Source: CAZGYE01 sp964530165 (GTDB taxonomy: Bacteria > Planctomycetota > Planctomycetia > Planctomycetales > Planctomycetaceae). Taken from it: 21,248 nt of DNA. The notes beneath the pieces are model-generated. The model had not been told where the DNA came from, ran no database searches, and saw nothing but the letters and a program-made list of their open reading frames with translations. Shown here one piece after another: positions 9,101 to 13,730 of the stretch (position 1 is the first letter of the stretch; every line of letters begins with the position of its first letter). The stretch is from positions 1 through 21,248 of the forward strand of contig CAZGYE010000069.1 of the NCBI GenBank assembly GCA_964530165.1, written 5' to 3'. Position numbers and translations under genes: made by a program.

Positions 9101-11102
9101 CATTCTGCATGAACTCGAGCTGGATGATGTCGTTGTCCTGGATTTGGCCGAAGGTCACCGCCGAGGGAGTGGGATCCGGGACATTATACGGCGCTGCTCG
9201 CTGGCCGAAGATCAGGGCGATCAGCTCTCTATTGTTACCACCAAGAAGGGCGTGGGTTTGCGCGAGGGTACGTTCGACCTGTCCGCCATTGGGGAGGGCG
9301 GTGCCGGCAACGCGGGGAGGATCCACCGCCGGATTGGCCGTTTCATCCCAAATGCCGCGAACAAAGAGCTGGGTCGCGGGATTTGGCTCGCCGAAAAAAC
9401 CCAGCCAAGTGTTAAAATCATGGTTATTCGCATCCACTAAATTACCTGTGAAGTGCACCCCTTTGATCCGCAGATATTCCTGCTGGTTGGTGAAGTCATC
9501 GGGGCCTGGTGGATTGTCGTTGCGGTCGGGGTGGTCGTACATGGCCCGGGCTTCGAAGTAGAAGGTGTTCGCAGCCGGGTTGACGTCGATGTTGGGAATC
9601 ACCACGGTGTTGTTGTAGTCGACCCGAGCTTCGCGCTCGCCGAGGGAGTTCAGAAAGAAGACCGGGTTGTTGTCGTCCACCTGTTGATTGTTCGTGAGCG
9701 CCGCTGAGAGCGGAGCCGCAAACTGGACGTTGACAGTTGTGCCGCCGGAGTTGGTCGTGCCTGTGATGGGATGCGGGATTCGCGCGAACTCGTCCTCGAT
9801 GGGGAGCGTGTTGTTTGGTTGGACAAACGTGGAACCCTCCACCAGGAACTGCGTGCCCGGCTGGATGACGCCGGTGAACCCGTCGACGTTGAAGCTGGTA
9901 TCGCCGGGAACCACCGCATCGGTCGGATCGTTGACGTGGGCGGTAATCACGGGGTCGACCCGGTTGACTTCGCCGGGATTCCCCTCAACGCGGACAACGA
10001 CGTTGTCCTTGTCTTCGGGCGAGGAAGTGAACAGAAAATCGTTGCCGCCGCCGCCGTCGACACAGTCCTTTCCCCCGCCGCCGTTGAGCGTATCATTGCC
10101 GCCGCGACCTTCGAGTGTGTCGTCCCCGGGGCCGCCTAACAGGGAATCCGGGTGCGCGCCGCCGACCAGCGAATCTTGTCCCTCGCCGCCGGCCAGCGTG
10201 TCGCGGCCGGTTTGGCCTTCGAGAGTGTCGTTGCCGGCACCGCCGTCCAGGATGTCCCGGCCGCTTCCGCCGACCAAGGAGTCGGCGCCGTCCCCGCCGA
10301 AGACAGCGTCGTTGCCGTCACCGGCATCGACCGTGTCAGCACCCGCTCCACCGTCAATGTGATCGGCCATGTTGCCGCCGACCAGCGAGTCCGCCCCAGG
10401 GCCGCCAATCAGCGTGTCTTCGTCGTCGTTGCCGTTGAGCAGATCGTTGAAAGAACTGCCAATAATGTAGTCCGCTCCATCGAATCCGTTGACCGTGATG
10501 CGGTGCAGCGGCGGGGTCCCTGAGTTCCCAATTGAGGTCCAATCGGTCGGATTCACGTCGCTCAGATCGATCAGGTTCACTCCGTCGCTCGCAACGCCCG
10601 CACCTCTGGTGACCTGAATCTCAAACACCTGGGAAACCAACGCCGAAACAGAGAACGTGGGAAAAGAGAGGGTGTTGTTACCGCCGGGAGTAATTGTTGG
10701 ATCGACGAGAATCGCAAACGCCAGGCCGGCGACGAAGTCTTGATAGTTGGGGTCGGCGGGATTGGTCGGATCCGTCGTCGCGGTCAGTGGCGTCACCAGG
10801 TTCCGTTGCTCGCGGGTCAGGATCTCCACGCGGGCCGAAGAGTCCCGCGCCTGCCGCACGACGATCTCGTCATCGACGTCCTCGGTGTTGGTCTCAATCG
10901 TCAGAATGCCGGTGAGGCCTGTGAAGTTGTAGGTGATGTCGATGCTCAACAGCGTGCGGTCTTCCAAGCATTCCGACTGGACGGCCATCAGGTCGGTGTG
11001 CCGTTGCCGAGCCAGATGCCGTCGAGTCGCCCTGCCGTAGTACCGCGGCCTGCGTGTCTTGAGAGTCGATTTGAGCGTCCGAAGCCATGGGGTGAGAAAC
11101 AC
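3126..11102 (-). CDS. Giant LEDR-motif protein with RTX calcium-binding blocks and FG-GAP/VCBS repeats
   Basis: 2658 residues from a GTG at 11102. The start is chosen because GAGGAG (11110-11115) lies 7 nt upstream, because it places LEDRTLLS at residues 46-53 exactly as in the paralogue, and because VFLTPWLRTL aligns with the paralogue's MLFNDWLRTL. A TTG at 11285 would extend it 61 residues, but that lies inside a conserved upstream block. Order: basic N-terminus; LEDRTLLS; RTX nonapeptide block (about 213-360); beta-rich region; BNR-like text (NPSIVINPDNPDQLFAIADV); seven FG-GAP/VCBS-like repeats with the core DGDGDLDAFVAN (990-1355); a second sialidase-like region with EF-hand-like DSDADGYPDVDTDE; a second RTX block (about 1932-2167); a third RTX block (about 2292-2620); and the C-terminal end. 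Known for these families: RTX and FG-GAP loops bind calcium, and RTX proteins are often exported by type I systems. Inferred: exported surface or matrix protein. No catalytic motif and no adjacent transporter genes are seen. Confidence 0.93.
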   Translation of the reverse strand: MFLTPWLRTLKSTLKTRRPRYYGRATRRHLARQRHTDLMAVQSECLEDRTLLSIDITYNFTGLTGILTIETNTEDVDDEIVVRQARDSSARVEILTREQRNLVTPLTATTDPTNPADPNYQDFVAGLAFAILVDPTITPGGNNTLSFPTFSVSALVSQVFEIQVTRGAGVASDGVNLIDLSDVNPTDWTSIGNSGTPPLHRITVNGFDGADYIIGSSFNDLLNGNDDEDTLIGGPGADSLVGGNMADHIDGGAGADTVDAGDGNDAVFGGDGADSLVGGSGRDILDGGAGNDTLEGQTGRDTLAGGEGQDSLVGGAHPDSLLGGPGDDTLEGRGGNDTLNGGGGKDCVDGGGGNDFLFTSSPEDKDNVVVRVEGNPGEVNRVDPVITAHVNDPTDAVVPGDTSFNVDGFTGVIQPGTQFLVEGSTFVQPNNTLPIEDEFARIPHPITGTTNSGGTTVNVQFAAPLSAALTNNQQVDDNNPVFFLNSLGEREARVDYNNTVVIPNIDVNPAANTFYFEARAMYDHPDRNDNPPGPDDFTNQQEYLRIKGVHFTGNLVDANNHDFNTWLGFFGEPNPATQLFVRGIWDETANPAVDPPRVAGTALPNGGQVERTLAQTHALLGGNNRELIALIFGQRAAPYNVPDPTPSAVTFGQIQDNDIIQLEFMQNGVSIDPRTLTLAGGGRVSFFVPGERNLADVTDPIIVPPEQVQFASLNNTPNTSLGQRNGIKIDGLVDPPEVTQFTPATQFQTPSGVEGNLGVADLDRDGVELRPLPIEEVTRTFQLIEPLLPRRMDLAGGGRITQDIGVGVLNTIDFANNNLDFSVDPNGNGFDQVFNRQTAMNITPAIDIPIGTPFLVEGSNLLHFVTNTAASAFGGTRITFTPAVPNDARITRGNLVAFAPTDNESLINPSIVINPDNPDQLFAIADVAADMGALLRHSSDQGVTWAPSDWTDVSVLRPQNRPAAVWAPSGGALNAPGNPGTFNDNPAQRLGSFWSQGVALGDLDRDGDLDAFVANANNQANRVWINQGFSQNGTEGTFVDSGQTLGTFTSQAVALGDFDGDGDLDAFVANTGQANRVWTNNGAGVFADSGQTLGTFNSQDVALADLDGDGDLDAFVANTGQANRVWTNNGAGVFADSGQTLGTFNSQDVALADLDGDGDLDAFVANSNQANRVWTNDGSGDFTVIPSVALPGARNSQGVKLGDLDGDGDVDAFVANSTNTNNRVYLNQGGIQFGTEGTFLDSGQTLGTASSEGVALGDVDGDGDLDAFVANRSTNTGSPSYSRAVNRVWINAGGSQGGTPGSFFDSGQSLGNRRSTGVALGDMDGDGDLDAFVANQFDTSPTPANPENLVLVNQGSALGDVAWRSNLLIAYEDRDLLGNINITVARSTDAGANFGTPIQIGAGDQPAIDAAVISESLDSRGILSPDTIAVWVAYRETAPPNRIMVTAATLTRSDDTFGNPDSISYTLGAFPAAVPVDSPNSNGGQFPDIAVGPSGMALVTYVVPAAPFNVNVHVNTQGLNDFTDFGAAVSFSTQVGVNHRIPAQGEVPVDQTGPTDLAQRPTTTGTTTAGVNAQPHIVWDRSGGTFNRHAYLVYTDAPNLAEPFDTDIILQATDDLTAAAFDPGTNPSPSLAATTWVKTTLNDDGNDPNQVLPLNSQFLPQLALDQTTGAVAATWYDTRRDEGNIARPGNTNQAFSTIPNRANDDAQVWGTLIFTGATNPKPIANFRVSDLNTNNTIDDSDDNEHPSHIRGVTDAWELDLDSVTANVTLRMTLNNQAGDAFNFTINRNSNAQFIENALINASGSLTSPPGPLTDADISVTSLIATGSTRRFLIEVLPEGQLAYLPNIDLETTPVPAPANAWREPVVRDTRIGQAGFEDYMGLAFHDGRLHVAWVDNSVFPVIDSDADGYPDVDTDESLNPTFQLRTTQFLITHQGDTMMGGAGNDLLVGTNGDESMFGNAGNDTLMGGGGEDTLRGGDNNDRLYGGANGVVALPRYPRLGSAFTRGDILGGGAGNDLLLGDDVGPFFFLRDPTTGDILDGSGALVGVNNPTDVDTLTFGADTLVGGSGDDTLFGGLGNDLIDGDDGTAIDGNDLIYGGRGSDTLLGGPNADTIYGSHVADPDVGSDDHDSIDGGDGNDLIVGGAGRDTINGGAGDAQADTIFGDVDQNDNDFNALLHTGPDLFLWAGANDGNDQIDGGDGYNILRVVLPAGNADNVVVDDSGTQLTVTHGAATASAVSTDQLVIRTGDGADNVTINPLTTVQSLQLMTVDLGTDNDTFDASTMGNAQVVLIVDGGAGNDNITGGPGRDTLDGGVGNDNLFGLGGDDVLIAGNGADSLEGGDGQDTLEGDDGQDTLRGQAGRDSLDGGDDADTLVGGTGNDTLVGGLGGDSLLGDDGKDRLFGSAGGDTLRGGNHNDTLYGELNNDCLFGDNGDDKLYGDIGQDELFGGDGHDTLNGGDSRDTLDGGNGNDLLKGGNQRDSLVGGSTDNGADTLFGGRAKDTLEGGAGSDVLSGGGAADTLDGGDDADTLNGGGGSDCLIGGNGNDGLSGRQGNDTLIGGAGNDLLLGGVGRDSLIGSAAGGSGFGQSDTMLGNDGDDTIADGDSGAEPPDTDNSDSVDGGDGTNTLNVDPGVLGDIPAGGLEQLFNASVVGFEWIDRV
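7038..8135 (-). repeat. Seven tandem FG-GAP/VCBS-like protein repeats
   Basis: Within the giant gene, seven repeats of about 46-64 residues follow the pattern LG-x4-S-x-x-VALGDLDGDGDLDAFVAN-x-NRVW-x-N-x-G-x-F-x-DSGQT. Spacing differs between repeats because of insertions before the NRVW or after the NQG segment. The DxDxDGDxD loops are typical calcium ligands in FG-GAP/VCBS repeats of integrin-like beta-propellers, and seven blades would close a propeller. Confidence 0.85.
7611..7898. repeat. Perfect 144-bp tandem duplication inside the VCBS array
   Basis: 7611-7754 and 7755-7898 read identically base for base, and the match continues about 15 bases into the next unit before diverging. The period is 144 bp, or 48 codons, so the reading frame is preserved. 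Other repeats in the array differ at many synonymous positions, so this copy event is recent or maintained by recombination. Confidence 0.9.
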
Positions 11103-11109
11103 TGCACTT

Positions 11110-11115
11110 CTCCTC
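11110..11115 (-). promoter_or_regulatory. Ribosome binding site deciding the GTG start of the 2658-aa giant gene
   Basis: The minus strand reads GAGGAG then a 7-nt spacer then GTG (11102-11100). This supports the GTG over the longer TTG-initiated frame starting at 11285. Confidence 0.75.
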
Positions 11116-11125
11116 AACAATCGAG

Positions 11126-11139
11126 AAGGAACTAGTTCC
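11126..11139 (-). promoter_or_regulatory. Conserved upstream 11-mer, copy 2, with a 12-bp palindrome
   Basis: AAGGAACTAGT at 11126-11136 matches copy 1 at 2478-2488. Here it extends into the perfect palindrome GGAACTAGTTCC (11128-11139). It lies 24 nt upstream of the GTG and could be an operator or a leader element. Confidence 0.5.
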
Positions 11140-11270
11140 GATCTAGACTTCGCAGCACGCTTCCGCCATGCATCTGAAGTAGACCGCCGGTGGTGGCTCA
11201 AGTAGTCAGCACCATAGATCGTGGGGTAGTCCAGCACTAGCTCTTGAGTAGATCCTAATTGATTCCTTTC

Positions 11271-11325
11271 GGGCCGGATCGACAATAGATCCCTGGAACT
11301 AAAAAGGTACCGTGCCGCGATCTAC
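11271..11325 (-). promoter_or_regulatory. Conserved upstream block shared by the two giant genes, copy 2
   Basis: 31 of 34 bases from 11271 match the block at 2623, and the trailing GCGATCTAC keeps the same distance (13 bp). It lies 169 bp upstream of the GTG. The exact spacing to the 11-mer (134 bp) is the same in both loci. The surrounding 11126-11400 contains five CTAG tetranucleotides. Confidence 0.55.
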
Positions 11326-11421
11326 TCGCACGGCTCAATGATCTATCCACGCGTAGGGCGCTCGGCACTAGATCCCAGAACTAGATCCCTGCTGCAACCA
11401 CTTCCGGTTACTTGTGTTATG

Positions 11422-11617
11422 TCTCGCGCCGGGAGCGCGAGATCGTAGTTCCTGCAGGAACTACGCCCGACGCCCTTCGAAAATTTCAGAAAAGTTCCTC
11501 CGCCGGCCGGCTGATTTTGCACCCGGCTTGCCGAGCCGGTAGTCCCTCCGGACTAGCGTGGGGATCAGGGGGCTACGGCGCAGGGAGCTACGGCAGATTC
11601 ATCACACTTTGATGAAT
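11422..11617. repeat. Cluster of five short inverted repeats
   Basis: Five perfect hairpins lie within 196 bp: TCTCGCGC/GCGCGAGA (11422-11442, 5-nt loop); a 22-bp uninterrupted palindrome (11444-11465, half-site CGTAGTTCCTG); CCGGCT/AGCCGG (11523-11539); AGTCC/GGACT (11541-11554); and ATTCATCA/TGATGAAT (11597-11617). No convincing coding frame crosses the segment. None has a U-tract, so terminators are unlikely. The palindrome carries GGAACTA half-sites like those in the upstream regions of the two giant genes. Confidence 0.6.
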
Positions 11618-11651
11618 ACGCCGCTCGATCTGGACACCAACCCCTCGATCA

Positions 11652-11822
11652 GATTCCCGCACCCTCTTCACGGACACGGGGACGGGGGCGATCACGGACA
11701 ACGACACGGCTGACTTTGGCGACGCGCCGGATTCATACGGCACGACACTGGCGAGCGACAGCGCTCAGCACATTGCAACCGGGTCCACGCTGGGACCCAA
11801 CCGTGACACCGAGAGCAACGGT
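11652..11822 (+). pseudogene. Relic of a Calx-beta / DFGDAPDSY large extracellular protein
   Basis: In one plus frame the text runs from DSRTLFTDTGTGAITDNDTA into DFGDAPDSYGTTLASDSAQH and then IATGSTLGPNRDTESNG. The first part resembles the closing strand of a Calx-beta repeat (GxGxITDND). The second is the segment that normally opens the DFGDAPDSY/GEVED-type region in large planctomycete surface proteins. There is no start codon with a ribosome binding site, and recognisable text stops abruptly near 11822. The real gene would be thousands of bases long, so this is a fragment left by deletion or rearrangement. It is not homologous to the two neighbouring giant genes. Confidence 0.7.
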
Positions 11823-11946
11823 TTCACCATTGGAGAGAAATGCTGTTCAACTTCGAAGTTCACCGACGACATCTCTGGTGAGCTTCATGCGAATCGCCGT
11901 CCGTTTGTGGCCAGGTCGCAAAATGGCCCACGAGGCGTTCGTTGTT

Positions 11947-12240
11947 CTATCGGGCGCTCATGCCGGGAAACGCGTAGCCACAGTCGCAGAGCTTCCTGCG
12001 GACGTGCATGCGTGCCTGGCACTTCGGACAGATTTTCTGCCAAGGTTTTGCGTCCGCGTCTTTGGTCATCTTCTTCTTGGGCGACTTCGAAGGTGGCTTG
12101 ATCCGCTGCATGCGCTTCGCATCCGCTTGCTGCATGGCGCATTGCGGATGGATACCGGCCGCGGAATAGCTGACTTCCCCGCAGACAGGGCAATGCCTTC
12201 GAAACGGAGCCGCGTACAGAGGCAATGGCTTCCGAGTCAT
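11947..12240 (-). CDS. Small protein with two zinc-ribbon-like motifs
   Basis: 97 residues from the second of two adjacent ATGs (12240), which has GGAG 6 nt upstream; the first ATG at 12243 would add one Met. The N-terminal part has CPVCG (C17, C20) followed by a HPQC segment (H31, C34). A lysine-rich linker (IKPPSKSPKKKMTKDADAK) follows. The C-terminal part has CPKC (C71, C74) and CDCGYAF (C85, C87), resembling the short UPF0547-type zinc ribbon with its terminal CGYxF. Two metal sites joined by a basic linker suggest nucleic-acid or protein binding; the function is unknown. It stands alone between relics, transcribed toward the giant genes. The regular Cys spacing and good start argue that it is real despite its size. 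Confidence 0.72.
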   Translation of the reverse strand: MTRKPLPLYAAPFRRHCPVCGEVSYSAAGIHPQCAMQQADAKRMQRIKPPSKSPKKKMTKDADAKPWQKICPKCQARMHVRRKLCDCGYAFPGMSAR

Positions 12241-12243
12241 CAT

Positions 12244-12894
12244 CGTCTCCACATCTCCCCTCGCCGTCATCACTGACCGCTGCCCGTGACACGCCGCCGC
12301 AGTCTCGGGCCGTCTTCCGTGTCCAAATGGTTCATGGCAGTTGCGCTCCCGCAATTCGGACCTCACGTGTTCCGACGCACACACTCTGCGCAGGCGAAAA
12401 CACCTGGAGGGCTTTGGTGAGCAGCAAAGATGCTCATGACCCGTGACCGCAGCCGGAGCGCCCCACTCGTTTCGCTCAACAGTCGTTCACAGCATCGGGG
12501 TCATGCCCAGCGTTCCGAACGGAAATCGACGACCAACAAATTGGCTCGATTCTCTTCGCGGCACGAGCAAGACTAAAAAGTCGCGCTGGGAGAGAAGAGA
12601 GAGAAGTAACAGCAACGGAACCCTCCCTGGGAAGGCACCTCTGCGACAACCCTGGTACGATCAGCGATTGTTGACTCTTGCATTATACGGTACCGGCCGC
12701 AAAATGTCTACCGGGAAAGCGCGGACCGGAATTTTCGCCAGAGCAGCGGACCGGTTCGCGAAATGACCGTGTCCGCCTCCCCCGACCGAGTGCGAACCCG
12801 ATGGAATTGCGCACGACCTGCGGTTTGTTGCAGGACCGATGTTCCCTGGCCGGCCGGGACGACCAGGAGGTCATCGGAACATTTCGCCGAGCGA
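12244..12894. other. Noncoding stretch, no gene recognised
   Basis: About 650 bp. Short open frames exist on both strands, but none has a family resemblance, a good ribosome binding site and sensible composition together. An imperfect inverted repeat, ATGTTCC with GGAACAT (12839-12882, inner CTGG/CCAG), sits just past the stop of the RRM relic and may be its former terminator. Confidence 0.4.
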
Positions 12895-12990
12895 TCAGTC
12901 GCTTCGGCCGTATCCACCACCGTCGCGACGTTCTTCGCGTGGGCGGGCTTCGTTGACGGCGACGCGCCGGCCCTGGAGGTCGACGCAAGC
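12895..12990 (-). pseudogene. C-terminal relic of an RRM-type RNA-binding protein
   Basis: The minus strand encodes VDLQGRRVAVNEARPREER followed by RDGGGYGRSD and a TGA at 12897-12895. This matches the end of the RRM fold (the last strand, normally 'L-x-GR-x-L-x-VNEARPRE') followed by the glycine-rich tail of small bacterial RNA-binding proteins. The first roughly 60-70 residues, including RNP1 and RNP2, are missing: the sequence upstream runs within 15 bp into the tRNA gene. No start codon or ribosome binding site is available. Confidence 0.7.
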
Positions 12991-13004
12991 CCTTATCCGA
13001 CCAG

Positions 13005-13078
13005 TAGGGCCGGCAGGACTCGAACCTGCAACCAACAAATTATGAGTTTGCTGCTCTAACCGATTGAGCTACGGCCCC
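13005..13078 (-). tRNA. tRNA-Met (anticodon CAT), elongator-like
   Basis: A 74-nt cloverleaf can be folded: acceptor GGGGCCG with CGGCCCT (G1.U72 wobble), discriminator A; UA at 8-9; D stem GCTC/GAGC; anticodon stem GCAAA/TTTGT with loop CTCATAA, so the anticodon is CAT; T stem GCAGG/CCTGC with loop TTCGAGT. CCA is not encoded (CTGG follows). The anticodon stem lacks the three G-C pairs of initiator tRNA. Elongator Met is favoured by resemblance; an Ile2 tRNA with lysidine-modified CAU is the alternative. Confidence 0.93.
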
Positions 13079-13730
13079 TCAAACACTTGTATTACAGCAC
13101 ACCATTCGGAAAATCAAGTTTCGTCATTCAGGTCGTTGACACCCGATTTGACACCGGGCAGGCTGTTTGGCATGCACCAAAGTGACACACGCGGCGACAT
13201 CCCCGACAGCTTTCAGACACCGCCTTGGACCTTGAGAAGAGGGGTGTGATGCCATGTCGAATTCACCGGCGACCCGGCCGGCTTCGCCGTGCGTCGCATC
13301 GATTGCCTTTGGTTCTTTGTGGCGGTATTGGACCGAGGCAATGATGCGAACCGGCGTCTGCGACGACCTGGAAGATGGAAGATTTGTACGATAGGGTGAT
13401 GGGGGCGGTAGAGATGGTTCGTCCAAAATAGGGACGCTTCTGTTTGGCGAGACCGTCGCAGACAGACACGACACTATCGAGGTGAAATGGCAACCGTTTC
13501 ATTCGTCTTCTCGTGATGACACTCAGCGTGATCGGTTTCTTGCTTTCGTGATCTGTGACCGCTACCTTTGGGTCTGCCCTCTTTCGCTGGTACAGGTTTT
13601 TCACGTCGATCAATCAGGGTGATAACGACTTCGCTGCCGTTTTCTACGCGACAATCGATGGGCAAGAGATCGTTCGGCCGGCACGTCACAAATCAGTGGT
13701 CAGAGCGGACACTTGTCCCGGAGGAAAGCT
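13079..13730. other. Intergenic stretch, no gene recognised
   Basis: About 650 bp between the tRNA and the LamG gene. Several overlapping frames of 60-116 codons exist on the minus strand (for example ending near 13124 and 13263), but none shows a recognisable family and they overlap each other. The last part must contain the promoter of the LamG gene; I see no clear -35/-10 pair. Confidence 0.4.

Noticed and set aside
10010..10470. Short regularly spaced DNA repeats resembling a CRISPR array
   Set aside because: The periodicity is 27 bp (nine codons) and encodes RTX nonapeptides; the units are degenerate and have no separate spacers.
13124..13689. Overlapping minus-strand frames between the tRNA and the LamG gene
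   Set aside because: They overlap each other in different frames, show no family similarity I recognise, and I could not confirm an integrase or transposase remnant.
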